Assembly: GCF_021026195.1 (NCBI RefSeq)
Contig: NZ_JAJNCT010000010.1
Span: 1 to 64,000, forward strand
Source of the DNA: Comamonas koreensis
GTDB taxonomy: Bacteria; Pseudomonadota; Gammaproteobacteria; Burkholderiales; Burkholderiaceae_C
Length of the DNA stretch: 64,000 bases
Direction of reading: 5' to 3'
Shown here piece by piece: positions 21,705 through 31,528 of this stretch (positions are counted from its first letter, which is position 1; each line of letters starts with the position of its first letter). The notes beneath the pieces were generated by a model, which did not search any database, was not told the DNA's origin, and saw only the letters and a list, made by a program, of their open reading frames with translations. Made by a program: the position numbers and the translations under genes.

Positions 21705-22601
21705 TCACTCAAACAGTGCGGCCACCTGGCTGTCCCCGCTGGCCATGCGCTGCAGCAGCAAGGCTTCGGCCAGCGCAAAGTCATCGGGAAAGGTGACCTT
21801 GAAGTTGAAACTGCTGCCCGGCACCAGGCGGGGCTGCAGGCCCAGCGCCTCGATGGCACTGGCTTCGTCGGTCACATCGTTGCAGCGCTCCAGCGCTTCG
21901 AGCAGCGCGCCGATGCGGAACATCTGCGGCGTCTGCGCCAGCCACTTGTCCACCCGTGGCAAGGTGCTGCTGACCCGGCTTTGGCCGTGGGCATCGGTGG
22001 CAGCGGCCTTGAGTGTATCGGGCAATGGCAGTGCCAACAGGCCACCCACCTCATCGGCCGCACATTCCTGCATCAGCTGCTCGATCTGGCTGGGCTTGAT
22101 CAGGCAGCGCGCGGCATCATGCACCAGCACCCAGTCATGCGGCTGGGCACCCAGGCCCGAGTCACCCAGCAAGCTGCGCAGGCCGCCGGCCACCGTATCG
22201 GCCCGGCTGGGTCCACCACAGGGGCTGATCGCAAAGCCTGGCCGCTGGTAGCGCTGCAAGAAGTCATCGCCAGGGCTCACCCCCACCAGCACGCCCGACA
22301 GCGGCTTGGCCGCGATGAAGGCGGCCAAGGTGTGCAACACCAGCGGCCAACCCGCAACGTCCTGGTATTGCTTGGGCACATGGGCCGGGCGATTCGCATC
22401 CACCGCCCGGGCGCCTACCCCGGCGCACGGCAAAAAGGCCCAGAACCTGGCCACCACATCCTGCCGCATCTCCCCCAGCGCCTGGGTCTGCGCGCCCGGG
22501 TCTGCTGGCGGCACCGTTGCGGCTACCGTCAGCGGCGCAGCCACTTCGGGGGCAGCCCTGGGTACAGCAGGGATCAATTCGTTGCGGACGGTCTGGTTCA
22601 T
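21705..22601 (-). CDS. ispD: 2-C-methyl-D-erythritol 4-phosphate cytidylyltransferase
   Basis: 298 residues; the family is usually about 230. IspD joins CTP to methylerythritol phosphate in the MEP pathway. The nucleotidyltransferase motif begins at about residue 55 (FLPCAGVGARA, then PKQYQDVAG) and is followed by VLVHDAARCL and the C-terminal FKVTFPDDFALAEALL. The first 50 residues are Ala/Pro-rich. The true start may be ATG 22469 (residue 45), though a ribosome-binding site is not clear at either. ispF lies downstream. Confidence 0.9.
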   Translation of the reverse strand: MNQTVRNELIPAVPRAAPEVAAPLTVAATVPPADPGAQTQALGEMRQDVVARFWAFLPCAGVGARAVDANRPAHVPKQYQDVAGWPLVLHTLAAFIAAKPLSGVLVGVSPGDDFLQRYQRPGFAISPCGGPSRADTVAGGLRSLLGDSGLGAQPHDWVLVHDAARCLIKPSQIEQLMQECAADEVGGLLALPLPDTLKAAATDAHGQSRVSSTLPRVDKWLAQTPQMFRIGALLEALERCNDVTDEASAIEALGLQPRLVPGSSFNFKVTFPDDFALAEALLLQRMASGDSQVAALFE

Positions 22602-22857
22602 GGGGGTATTTTAGAATGCAGAGGTTGCACGGGGCTGTCAGCCAGACCCGTGATTGAAGGTTCCGCTGCAAAACAAGCCTTGCGCTTCCACCCTATCTGG
22701 GCCCTGGTTTTGGGCGCGGGTTCTGCAGCGGACCCCTGGTTATTTTTAGAACTTGGTGTGGTCAGGTGCGCCCGTTGGGCGCGTTTGGCTTTGATAGGCC
22801 CAGGCGCGGCATGCCGCCCCGGGCTGTAGTCCGTCTATGGACTGGTTGTAGACCCCT

Positions 22858-25800
22858 ATGGAACTCCCCAAACTCACCGCCGGAAAACGTTTTCAGCTGC
22901 CCATGCCCCCCGGCAGCGCCGATGCCTTGCTGCTCGCCACCCTGGCCACGCGCGAGGCGGCCGGGCAGCGCGTCACCGCCATCATCACCGCCGATGCGGG
23001 CGATGCCCACCGCCTGCAGGACGAGCTGGCTTTTTTCGCGCCCGAACTGCGCGTGGCCCTGTTCCCCGACTGGGAAACCCTGCCCTACGACACCTTCTCG
23101 CCGCACCAGGACCTGATCAGCGAGCGGCTGGCGGCGCTGTGGCGCATCAGCCAGGGCGAGGCCGATGTGGTGCTGATCCCCGCCACCACGGCGCTGTACC
23201 GCCTGGCGCCCCCGGCTTTCCTGGCGGGCTACACCTTTGCATTCAAGGCCGGGCAAAAGTTGGACGAGGCACGCCTCAAGGCCCAGCTCACGCTGGCGGG
23301 CTACAACCATGTCTCCCAGGTGGTGAGCCATGGCGAATACTCGGTGCGCGGCGGCCTGATCGATCTCTACCCGATGGGCTCGCTCGTGCCCTACCGGGTT
23401 GATCTGTTCGATGACGAGATCGATTCCATCCGCACCTTTGACCCCGACACCCAGCGCAGCCTCTACCCCGTCAAGGATGTGCGCCTGCTGCCCGGGCGTG
23501 AGTTCCCGATGGACGACGAGGCCCGCGCCCGCTTTCGCAATAAATGGCGCGAGATGCTCGAAGGCGACCCCACCAAGAGCCGCATCTACAAGGACATGGG
23601 CAACGGCGTGGCCACCGCCGGTATCGAGTACTACCTGCCGCTGTTCTTTGACGAGACCGCCACCGTGTTCGACTACCTGGGCAGCCAGGCCACCGTGGTG
23701 CTGCATGGCGATATTGAGCCGGCCTTCCAGCGCTTTTGGCAAGACACGCGCGACCGCTACCGCCTGGTGCAGGGCGACCCGGAACGCCCGGTGCTGCCGC
23801 CCGACAGCCTGTTCCTGAGCCCCGACCAGTTCTACGCCACCGCCAAGCAGATGGCCCAGCTGTCGCTGCGCCCGCAGCTGGAGGACGTGGAGCACAGCGC
23901 CATCTTCCAGAAGCTCGGCGACCTGGCCGTGGTGCGCGGCGCCGAAGACCCGCTGGCCAAGCTGCAGCAGCACATTGCCCAGCGCCAGGCCCGCACCTTG
24001 CTGCTCGCCGAAAGCGATGGCCGGCGCGAGAGCCTGCTCGACTTCTTCCGCGCCAGCGGCCTCAACCCACCGGCCTTTGATTCGCTGGCCGAGTTCCAGC
24101 AGACCACAGACGAGCCGGTCGGCATTGCCACGGCGGCGCTGGCCAAGGGCTTTCGCTGGGCCGAGCAAGGCATTGACTTTGTCACCGAGACCGAGCTGTT
24201 CGCCGCCACCGGCGGTGCCCGCCGCAAGCGCCGCCAGGAGCAGGCCAGCGATGTCGAGGCGCTGATCAAGGACCTGTCCGAGCTGAAGGTGGGCGACCCG
24301 GTCGTCCATGCCCAGCACGGCATTGGCCGCTACCACGGCCTGATCAACATGGATGTGGGCCAGAAGAACCCCGATGGCACACCGGCGCTGCAGGAGTTCC
24401 TGCACCTGGAATATGCCGACAAGGCTGTGCTCTATGTGCCAGTCAGCCAGCTCGCGCAGATCAGCCGCTACACCGGTGTATCTGCCGAAGAGGCCCCCCT
24501 GCACAAGCTGGGCAGCGGCCAGTGGGAAAAGGCCCGCCGCAAGGCCGCCGAGCAAGTGCGCGATACGGCGGCCGAGCTGCTCAACATCTACGCCCGCCGC
24601 GCGGCCCGCGAAGGCCATGCCTTCCGCTACAGCCCGCAGGACTATGAGCAGTTCGCCAATGACTTCGGCTTTGAGGAAACCGCCGACCAGCGCGCCGCCA
24701 TCCATGCGGTGATCCAGGACATGATCTCGCCCCAGCCGATGGACCGCCTGGTCTGCGGCGATGTCGGCTTTGGCAAGACCGAAGTCGCCTTGCGCGCCGC
24801 CTTTGTGGCGGTCACCGGCGGCAAGCAGGTGGCCCTGCTCGCCCCCACCACCTTGCTGGCCGAGCAGCACTACCAGACCCTGGCCGACCGCTTCTCCAAG
24901 TGGCCGATCAAGGTGGCGCTGGTGTCGCGCTTTCGCTCGGGCAAGGAGGTCAGCACGACCATCAAGGGCCTGGACGACGGCACCGTCGACATCGTCGTCG
25001 GCACCCACAAGCTGCTGTCTGAAAAAACCCAGTTCAAGAACCTGGGCCTGCTGATCATCGATGAAGAGCACCGCTTTGGCGTGCGCCACAAAGAGGCGAT
25101 GAAGGCCATGCGCGCCGAGGTCGATGTGCTGACCTTGACGGCCACCCCCATCCCGCGCACCATGGGCATGGCGCTCGATGGCCTGCGCGATCTGTCGGTG
25201 ATTGCCACCGCGCCACAGCGCCGCCTGGCGATCAAGACCTTTGTGCGCAGCGAAGGCACCGGCGTGATCCGCGAAGCCGTGCTGCGCGAGCTCAAGCGGG
25301 GCGGCCAGTGCTACTTTCTGCACAATGAGGTCGAGACCATCGAGAACCGCCGCCAGAAGCTCGAAGAGATCCTGCCCGAGGCCCGCATTGCCGTCGCCCA
25401 CGGCCAGATGCCCGAGCGTGAGCTCGAACGCGTGATGCGCGACTTTGTGGCCCAGCGCTACAACATCCTGCTGTGCTCGACCATCATCGAGACCGGCATC
25501 GACGTGCCCAGCGCCAACACCATCATCATCAGCCGCGCCGACAAGTTTGGCCTGGCACAGCTGCACCAGCTGCGCGGCCGCGTGGGCCGCAGCTACCACC
25601 AGGCCTATGCCTATCTGATGGTGCCGGATCTGGACGGCCTGACCAAGCAGGCCGCGCAGCGCCTCGAAGCCATCCAGCAGATGGAGGAGCTGGGCAGCGG
25701 CTTTTACCTGGCCATGCATGACCTGGAAATCCGGGGCGCCGGCGAAGTGCTGGGCGACAACCAGAGCGGCAACATGATGGAGATCGGCTACCAGCTCTAC

Positions 25801-26334
25801 AACGAGATGCTGTCCGAGGCCGTGCGCAGCCTGAAGGAAGGCAAGGAGCCCGACCTGCTCAGCCCCCTGTCTGCCGCCACCGACATCAACCTGCACGCCC
25901 CCGCGCTGCTGCCCAATGACTACTGCGGCGATGTGCACCTGCGCCTGTCGTTCTACAAAAAGCTGGCGACCGCCAAGACCAGCGACCAGATCGACAACCT
26001 GCTCGAAGAGATCGTGGACCGCTTTGGCAAGCTGCCGCCGCAGGCCCAGACCTTGGTCGATGTGCACCGCCTGCGCGTGCTTTGCGAGCCCTTTGGTGTG
26101 CAGAAGGTCGATGCCGCGCCCGGCGTGATCAACATCACCTTCTACCCCAACCCGCCGATCGAGCCGATGACCATCATCAGCCTGATCCAGAAGAACAAGG
26201 CCATCAAGCTGGCCGGCAACGACAAGCTGCGCATCGAGCGCGCCCTGCCCGAGGTCAAGGACCGCGTGCAGATGGTGCGCGATGTGGTGCGCAGCCTGGG
26301 CAAGCCGGTGGCGGCCGCCGTGGCCACGGCCTGA
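22858..26334 (+). CDS. mfd: Transcription-repair coupling factor Mfd
   Basis: 1158 residues, the family length. Mfd pushes stalled RNA polymerase off lesions and recruits UvrA. The N-terminal UvrB-like domains (1-350) are followed by the RNA polymerase interaction domain (about 475-550, DPVVHAQHGIGRYHGL). The RecG-like helicase motor has GDVGFGKTEVALRAAF, the DEEH box (IIDEEHRFGV) and TATPIPRTM. The TRG motif region (LHQLRGRVGRSYHQAYAYL in pieces) and the C-terminal UvrA-occluding domain follow. The 256 bases between it and divergent ispD hold no other gene I can support. Confidence 0.96.
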   Translation: MELPKLTAGKRFQLPMPPGSADALLLATLATREAAGQRVTAIITADAGDAHRLQDELAFFAPELRVALFPDWETLPYDTFSPHQDLISERLAALWRISQGEADVVLIPATTALYRLAPPAFLAGYTFAFKAGQKLDEARLKAQLTLAGYNHVSQVVSHGEYSVRGGLIDLYPMGSLVPYRVDLFDDEIDSIRTFDPDTQRSLYPVKDVRLLPGREFPMDDEARARFRNKWREMLEGDPTKSRIYKDMGNGVATAGIEYYLPLFFDETATVFDYLGSQATVVLHGDIEPAFQRFWQDTRDRYRLVQGDPERPVLPPDSLFLSPDQFYATAKQMAQLSLRPQLEDVEHSAIFQKLGDLAVVRGAEDPLAKLQQHIAQRQARTLLLAESDGRRESLLDFFRASGLNPPAFDSLAEFQQTTDEPVGIATAALAKGFRWAEQGIDFVTETELFAATGGARRKRRQEQASDVEALIKDLSELKVGDPVVHAQHGIGRYHGLINMDVGQKNPDGTPALQEFLHLEYADKAVLYVPVSQLAQISRYTGVSAEEAPLHKLGSGQWEKARRKAAEQVRDTAAELLNIYARRAAREGHAFRYSPQDYEQFANDFGFEETADQRAAIHAVIQDMISPQPMDRLVCGDVGFGKTEVALRAAFVAVTGGKQVALLAPTTLLAEQHYQTLADRFSKWPIKVALVSRFRSGKEVSTTIKGLDDGTVDIVVGTHKLLSEKTQFKNLGLLIIDEEHRFGVRHKEAMKAMRAEVDVLTLTATPIPRTMGMALDGLRDLSVIATAPQRRLAIKTFVRSEGTGVIREAVLRELKRGGQCYFLHNEVETIENRRQKLEEILPEARIAVAHGQMPERELERVMRDFVAQRYNILLCSTIIETGIDVPSANTIIISRADKFGLAQLHQLRGRVGRSYHQAYAYLMVPDLDGLTKQAAQRLEAIQQMEELGSGFYLAMHDLEIRGAGEVLGDNQSGNMMEIGYQLYNEMLSEAVRSLKEGKEPDLLSPLSAATDINLHAPALLPNDYCGDVHLRLSFYKKLATAKTSDQIDNLLEEIVDRFGKLPPQAQTLVDVHRLRVLCEPFGVQKVDAAPGVINITFYPNPPIEPMTIISLIQKNKAIKLAGNDKLRIERALPEVKDRVQMVRDVVRSLGKPVAAAVATA

Positions 26335-26393
26335 GCGGCCCGTCTGAACCCGCCCGTTTATCATTCCCCTACCCTCACCCCTGTAAAGCTCCC

Positions 26394-27107
26394 ATGAGTG
26401 CCTCCACCGAATTCGCCCCCGGCCTGACCCTCCAGAACCTGGCCACGCCGCAAAAGCTGTCCGACTACAAGCTGATCGCGTTCGACATGGACTCGACCCT
26501 GATCACCATCGAGTGCATCGACGAGATCGCCGACGTCACCGGCAAGAAGGCCGAGGTCGCGGCGATCACCGAAGCGGCCATGCGCGGCGAGATCACCGAC
26601 TACAAGGACAGCCTGCGCCAGCGCATGGCCTTGCTGCAGGGCGTGCCCATGGCCTCGATCGAGCGCGTGCTGCAAGAGCGCCTGACCCTGACCCCCGGCG
26701 CCAAGACCCTGGTGGATGCGGCGCATGCCGCCGGCCTCAAGGTGCTGCTGGTCTCGGGCGGCTTCACCTACTTTGCCGACCATGTCAAAAGCCTGCTGGG
26801 CATCGACTTTGTGCGCGCCAACCAGTTCGAGGTGAAGGACGGCCAGCTGACCGGCGGCCTCATCGACCAGAGCTGGGGCGACATCTGCGACGGCGAAGAA
26901 AAGCGCAGCACCGTGCTGGGCCTGGCCTCGCTGATGGGCATCGCGCCCGAGCAGGTGATTGCCGTGGGCGATGGCAGCAACGACCTGCCGATGATGCGTG
27001 CCGTGGGCCTGTCGGTGGCGTTCCACGCCAAGCCGCGCGTGCGTGCCGAGGCCAAGGTGGCGATCAACACCGGCGGGCTGGACCGCCTGCTCGAAGTGCT
27101 GGGCTGA
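26394..27107 (+). CDS. serB: Phosphoserine phosphatase SerB
   Basis: 237 residues. HAD-family enzyme that hydrolyses O-phosphoserine in the last step of serine synthesis. Motif I is FDMDSTLIT (Asp nucleophile and Asp acid), motif II is LLVSGGFT, and motif III/IV is AVGDGSNDLPMM. No N-terminal ACT domain is present, unlike some longer SerB proteins. It starts 59 bases after mfd and ends in a strong terminator. Confidence 0.94.
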   Translation: MSASTEFAPGLTLQNLATPQKLSDYKLIAFDMDSTLITIECIDEIADVTGKKAEVAAITEAAMRGEITDYKDSLRQRMALLQGVPMASIERVLQERLTLTPGAKTLVDAAHAAGLKVLLVSGGFTYFADHVKSLLGIDFVRANQFEVKDGQLTGGLIDQSWGDICDGEEKRSTVLGLASLMGIAPEQVIAVGDGSNDLPMMRAVGLSVAFHAKPRVRAEAKVAINTGGLDRLLEVLG

Positions 27108-27135
27108 TAGACCCTTCCGACCAGGTCGGGCCATA

Positions 27136-27164
27136 ACGGGAGCTACGGGCTCCCGTTTTTCTTT
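27136..27164 (+). terminator. Terminator after serB
   Basis: Stem ACGGGAGC/GCTCCCGT with a 5-base loop followed by TTTTCTTT. Confidence 0.85.
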
Positions 27165-27292
27165 CTGTCCCAGCCACTGGGCCAACCCATCTAAAACCCC
27201 AACACCCAACCCCAGCTTAGGCGGTGCGCGCTGCCGCAAAGGCGCAAGCGCCCTACACTCGGTCCCTTGCATGTAACACCAAGTGAAGCGCT

Positions 27293-28444
27293 ATGAACAC
27301 CCGCTCCTGGCTGGAAAAGCTGGTCGCATTCGACACCACCAGCCGCAACTCCAACCTCGCCCTTATCGAAACCGTGCGTGATGCACTGGCCCACCAGGGT
27401 CTGAAGGTCGAGCTGATCCACTCCCCCCAGGGCGACAAGGCCAACCTGTTCGCCACCCTGCCAGCCGATGACGGCAGCACCCAAGGCGGCATCGTGCTGT
27501 CCGGCCACACCGATGTGGTGCCGGTTGACGGCCAGAACTGGGACAGCGATCCGTTCACGCTGACTGAAAAAGAAGGCCGTCTGTACGGCCGTGGCAGTGC
27601 CGACATGAAGGGCTATATCGCCGCATCGATCGCGCTGGTGCCCGAGTTCATCGCGATGCCGCGCAAGAAGCCGATCCACCTGGCCTTGTCGTATGACGAG
27701 GAAGTGGGCTGCGCCGGCGCCCCGGTGATGCTGCGCGCCTTGAAGGCACGCGGCCAGCAGGCCGATGGCTGCGTGGTGGGCGAGCCCACCAGCATGCAGG
27801 TGGTGGTCGCACACAAGGGCATCAACCTGTACCGCTGCAAGGTGCATGGCAAGGCAGCGCATTCCTCGCTGACCCCCAAGGGCTGCAATGCCATTGAATA
27901 CGCCGCACGCCTGATCTGCCATATCCGCGATGTGGCCGACCAGTTCAAGGCCAATGGCCCGTACGACGAGTTCTACGATGTGCCGTTCACGACCATGACC
28001 ACCAACCAGATCTCGGGCGGTATCGCGGTCAACACCATCCCCGAGCTCTGCGAGTTCAACTACGAGTTCCGCAACCTGCCCGGCATGACGGCCGACAGCA
28101 TCCAGGCCAAGGTACAAAGCTATGTGACCGGCGAGCTGCTGCCACGCATGCGCCGCGAGTTTGCCGATGCCCGCATCGACATCGAAACCGGCCCCGCCGC
28201 CCCCGCACTGGAAGCCAGCGAGCAAGCCGCCATCACCGCGCTGGTGCGTGCACTGACCGCCGACCAGGCCACGCGCAAGGTGGCCTATGGCACCGAAGCC
28301 GGCCTGTTCCAGAATCTGGGCATCCCCACCGTGGTCTGCGGCCCCGGCAATATCGAGCAGGCCCATAAGCCCAATGAGTTTGTCGAGATCAGCCAGCTCG
28401 AAGCCTGCGAGCGCTTTCTGCGCAAGCTGGGCCAATCGCTCTGA
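27293..28444 (+). CDS. argE: Acetylornithine deacetylase ArgE
   Basis: 383 residues, M20-family metallopeptidase that removes the acetyl group from N2-acetylornithine in arginine synthesis. Metal ligands and catalytic residues are in SGHTDVVPVDG, GRGSADMKG and DEEVGCAGA (general-base Glu), with the late metal His in EQAHKPNEF. The dimerisation domain lies at about 180-290. A terminator follows. Confidence 0.93.
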   Translation: MNTRSWLEKLVAFDTTSRNSNLALIETVRDALAHQGLKVELIHSPQGDKANLFATLPADDGSTQGGIVLSGHTDVVPVDGQNWDSDPFTLTEKEGRLYGRGSADMKGYIAASIALVPEFIAMPRKKPIHLALSYDEEVGCAGAPVMLRALKARGQQADGCVVGEPTSMQVVVAHKGINLYRCKVHGKAAHSSLTPKGCNAIEYAARLICHIRDVADQFKANGPYDEFYDVPFTTMTTNQISGGIAVNTIPELCEFNYEFRNLPGMTADSIQAKVQSYVTGELLPRMRREFADARIDIETGPAAPALEASEQAAITALVRALTADQATRKVAYGTEAGLFQNLGIPTVVCGPGNIEQAHKPNEFVEISQLEACERFLRKLGQSL

Positions 28445-28481
28445 TCTAAAATACGCACCGCGGCCGCAAGGCTTGCCACCG

Positions 28482-28510
28482 AGCCCACCCTGCCCCAGGG
28501 TGGGCTTTTT
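28482..28510 (+). terminator. Terminator after argE
   Basis: Stem AGCCCACCCT/AGGGTGGGCT with a 4-6 base loop followed by five T. Confidence 0.88.
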
Positions 28511-28571
28511 ATCTTCTGCCAGAAACCGGCGCCAGCGAATGCTGCTGCAGCCTTCACGTACCATTGCGCCC

Positions 28572-29360
28572 ATGAGCACCCAATACGAAGCCCTCAAAGC
28601 CCCCGAGCTGTACCTCAGCGCCTTCCAGGTAGAGCCGCCTGCAGAGATGGGCGAGCGCAAGATGACGCCGCGCCGGCCCGGCTTCTTCATCACCACCAGC
28701 CTGACGGGCTCCACCGATGCCGAAAATTCGGCGCGCAAGGCTGCGCTGGCCGAGCAGGCCGCTGCAGAAGCCGCAGCGGGCGGCGCCCCCGCCGATGCCG
28801 AACCCGCGCCCGCCGCTGCGCCAGTGGCCACACCGCGTCTGCTGGTGCCCGCGCAATGGGGCCTGGTGCCGCACTGGGTCAAGTCCGCCTCCGATGGCCA
28901 GCTGCGCGCCACCAAGCTGGTGAATGTCAAATCCGACAACGCCTCCACCAGCACCGCCTTTCGCGATGCCTGGCTCAACAACCAGCGCTGCATCGTGCCG
29001 ATGATGGCGTTTGTGACCGACGACTACCGCACCGGCAAGGCCAAGCCCACCCGCATCGCCCGCGTCGATGGCCTGCCGATGGGCGTCGCCGGCATCTGGT
29101 CCCGCTGGACCGATGACGACGGCACCGAACTGCTGAGCTACGCCATCATCACCGTCAACGCCAATGCCCATGCGCTGATGAACCGCTACCAGCAGCCCGG
29201 CAACGACAAGACCATGCCCGCCATCCTGAACGAAGGCGCCTATGACGCCTGGCTGCGTTCATCGGCCTACAAGGCCAAGGAATTTCTGCGCGCCTACCCC
29301 GCGCAAAAACTGCTGGCCAACCCGGTCGAGAAGGGCCGCAAGAACCCGCTGGGGATTTGA
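28572..29360 (+). CDS. SRAP-domain (HMCES/YedK-like) protein lacking catalytic residues
   Basis: 262 residues. The second half follows the SRAP fold: PAQWGLVPHWVK, VNVKSDNAST, NNQRCIVPMMAF, GVAGIWSRW, AIITVNANAHALMN and MPAILNEGAYDAWL. Active SRAP proteins start Met-Cys and use Cys2, a Glu and a His to cross-link abasic DNA. Here residue 2 is Ser, the Glu position of the GFYEW motif is not Glu, and the HDRMP His is Asn211; the Asn of the NAR motif (Asn118) is kept. An Ala/Pro-rich insert spans about 48-88. It is probably non-catalytic or altered in function. Confidence 0.75.
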   Translation: MSTQYEALKAPELYLSAFQVEPPAEMGERKMTPRRPGFFITTSLTGSTDAENSARKAALAEQAAAEAAAGGAPADAEPAPAAAPVATPRLLVPAQWGLVPHWVKSASDGQLRATKLVNVKSDNASTSTAFRDAWLNNQRCIVPMMAFVTDDYRTGKAKPTRIARVDGLPMGVAGIWSRWTDDDGTELLSYAIITVNANAHALMNRYQQPGNDKTMPAILNEGAYDAWLRSSAYKAKEFLRAYPAQKLLANPVEKGRKNPLGI

Positions 29361-29458
29361 AGCGTCGCTAGGCGTATTCGCAACGTTGCGAGCCGCCCAT
29401 CGCCGTATCCAGGCCAAGCCAACTATAGTCGGCAGAGTTCCATGACACCCTGCCCTCC

Positions 29459-30481
29459 ATGCTTCGTTGGCTGACTTCTTTTTTCGTCCCCGCCTCTTCT
29501 GCCGATACCGCAGCCCCACCGGCTGTCGCTGCGGCCCAGATTGCCGTGTCTCAAAGCAAGCCACTGGTGCTGGCCTCGGTGATGCAGGACGCCAACGGCC
29601 TGCCCGTATTGGACTGGTCAGCGGTGTCCGAATGGGTCTCGCAACTGCCAGACCCCGAGGAGCAAGCCAAAGCCTGGGGCCTGGCAGAGCGCGCCTGGTT
29701 TGACCATCTGTGCCTGGCGCTGGGGCCAGACTTTCGGGTGCGCGAGCATGGCGCGGCGCTCTTGCTGTCCAACCTTGATGCGGTGGTCGCCAAGGCCATG
29801 CTGGACTACATCCACAAAAGCGCCCAGCGCATCCTGCAGGTGCTGGAGGGGGTGGCCGAGATACCCCCTTGGGGCCATGACCTGGTCATCGTGTTCGAGG
29901 ACAAGGAGAGCTATTACCGCTATGTCGCGCACTATTACCCGGACGAGGGCGAATATGCGGAAAGCAGCGGCATGTACATCCAGGCGGGATGCGGGCATTT
30001 TGTGACCATGGCAGACAGCCTCCAGTCGCTGGAACCCGTCATCGTGCATGAGCTCACCCATGCTTATGTGCAGCACCTGCCGCTCCCTACCTGGCTGAAC
30101 GAAGGCTTGGCCGTCAATACCGAGCAGCGCCTGAGCCCAAGCGCAGGCATGCGCCCTGACCTTCCCAAGATGCATGCACGCCACCAATCGTTCTGGAATG
30201 CCGAGCGCATCCAGTCCTTCTGGAATGGCCAATCGTTCTCGCAAACCGGTCCGTCCAACGAGCTTTCCTACGATCTGGCGCGTTTGCTGGTGGCCCACCT
30301 GGCGGCGGATTGGACAGCCTTTCGCCCGTTTGCATTGCAGGCCCACCAGCAAGATGGTGGCGCCCAAGCGGCGGGCGACTGCATGGATATTGCGCTGGGT
30401 GCCCTGGTATGTGCGCTGCTCGATCGGGAACCATCTCCCGATTGGGAGCCAACACCTGCCCGCTGGACCTCAGAAGCCTAG
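29459..30481 (+). CDS. Gluzincin-like metalloprotease (HExxH, MA-like)
   Basis: 340 residues. The zinc motif HELTHAYVQHLPLPTWLNEG (about residues 200-219) has His, His and a downstream Glu in WLNEG, as in peptidase MA-like proteins. The N-terminus is a short hydrophobic stretch and then Ala-rich, not a clear signal peptide. Substrate and location are unknown. It stands alone between the SRAP gene and xerD. Confidence 0.7.
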   Translation: MLRWLTSFFVPASSADTAAPPAVAAAQIAVSQSKPLVLASVMQDANGLPVLDWSAVSEWVSQLPDPEEQAKAWGLAERAWFDHLCLALGPDFRVREHGAALLLSNLDAVVAKAMLDYIHKSAQRILQVLEGVAEIPPWGHDLVIVFEDKESYYRYVAHYYPDEGEYAESSGMYIQAGCGHFVTMADSLQSLEPVIVHELTHAYVQHLPLPTWLNEGLAVNTEQRLSPSAGMRPDLPKMHARHQSFWNAERIQSFWNGQSFSQTGPSNELSYDLARLLVAHLAADWTAFRPFALQAHQQDGGAQAAGDCMDIALGALVCALLDREPSPDWEPTPARWTSEA

Positions 30482-30515
30482 CGTCAGCAACCACCAGCCT
30501 GAGATCACTGCCCCA

Positions 30516-31472
30516 TCACCCACGCGGATGGTGCTGGCTGTGCAGCACCTTGAGGCGCTCCCGCGCCACATGGGTGTAGATGGTAGTGGTGGAGATATCG
30601 GCATGGCCCAGCAGCAGCTGCACCACCCGCAAATCGGCGCCATGGTTGAGCAAGTGCGTGGCAAAGGCATGGCGCAAGGTATGGGGGGACAGCGGCGCAG
30701 TGATGCCGGCGCGCTGCGCATATTTCTTCACGATCATCCAGAAGGCGACCCGCGTCATGCCGCTGCCGCGCTGGGTCACAAACAGGTCCGCGCTTTGCCG
30801 GCCGGCCAGAATGGCGGGACGGCTCTCGGCCAGGTACTGCTCCAGCCACTGCTGGGCCACCTGGCCAAAGGGCACCAGCCGCTCCTTGCTGCCTTTGCCC
30901 ACCACGCGCACGATGCCATCAGCCAGGCTGAGCTGCACGCTTTGCAGCTCCACCAGCTCTGACACCCGCAGGCCGCTGGCATACATCAGCTCCAGCATCG
31001 CGCGGTCACGCAGGCCCAGCGGGTTGCCGGCGTCGGGCGCTTCCAGCAGCGCATCGACCATGGCCGAGGTCATCGTCTTGGGCACCCGCAGCGGCTGGCG
31101 TGCGGCCAGCATGCGCAAGGTGGGATCGGCGCTGATCAGCGACTCGCGCAGCGCCCAGTGGAAGAAGCGCCGCAGCACCGTCAGGCGCCGGTTGGCCGTG
31201 CTGGACTTGTCGCCCATGCGGCTGGCAAAAAAGGCCTGCAGCTGGGCCTCATCGCTGCGCTCCAGCGCCTGGCCCGGGTGCGCCTGGGCCAGCCACTGGC
31301 CGTACAGCGCCAGGTCGCGCCGGTAGGCCGCCAAGGTGTTGCGCGCCAGGCCGTCTTCCAGCCACACCGCATCGATAAAACGGTCAATCACTGGGTGCGC
31401 CGCAGCGGTGACGCTGGGGGCTGCAGATCGGGCGGATTCGGAGCGGGGAGAGCTTGCCATGCCCGGCATCAT
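30516..31472 (-). CDS. xerD: Site-specific recombinase XerD
   Basis: 318 residues. Tyrosine recombinase that resolves chromosome dimers at dif with XerC and FtsK. The N-terminal SAM-like domain (about 28-115) and catalytic domain (about 135-310) are present. Catalytic residues lie in ASGLRVSEL (Arg), GKGSKERLVP (Lys), SPHTLRHAFATHLL (His/Arg), LLGHADISTT (His) and IYTHV (Tyr). The C-terminus (VARERLKVLHSQHHPRG) is typical of XerD. Several Met codons near the start leave the first residues uncertain (31472 or 31460). Confidence 0.93.
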   Translation of the reverse strand: MMPGMASSPRSESARSAAPSVTAAAHPVIDRFIDAVWLEDGLARNTLAAYRRDLALYGQWLAQAHPGQALERSDEAQLQAFFASRMGDKSSTANRRLTVLRRFFHWALRESLISADPTLRMLAARQPLRVPKTMTSAMVDALLEAPDAGNPLGLRDRAMLELMYASGLRVSELVELQSVQLSLADGIVRVVGKGSKERLVPFGQVAQQWLEQYLAESRPAILAGRQSADLFVTQRGSGMTRVAFWMIVKKYAQRAGITAPLSPHTLRHAFATHLLNHGADLRVVQLLLGHADISTTTIYTHVARERLKVLHSQHHPRG

Positions 31473-31478
31473 GGCATG

Positions 31479-31508
31479 AAAAAAGCCGCCGGCTTGCGCG
31501 GGCGGCTT
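31479..31508 (-). terminator. Terminator of the first Bug-receptor gene
   Basis: On the minus strand, stem AAGCCGCC/GGCGGCTT followed by TTTT. It separates the receptor gene from xerD. Confidence 0.8.
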
Positions 31509-31528
31509 GGGGATTTTGGCAGCGGCGA

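Noticed and set aside
22762..26364. 1200-codon open frame antisense to mfd
   Set aside because: The plus strand is an unambiguous Mfd with all motifs. The antisense frame is Gly/His/Leu/Val-rich without domains and follows from the GC-biased codons of mfd.
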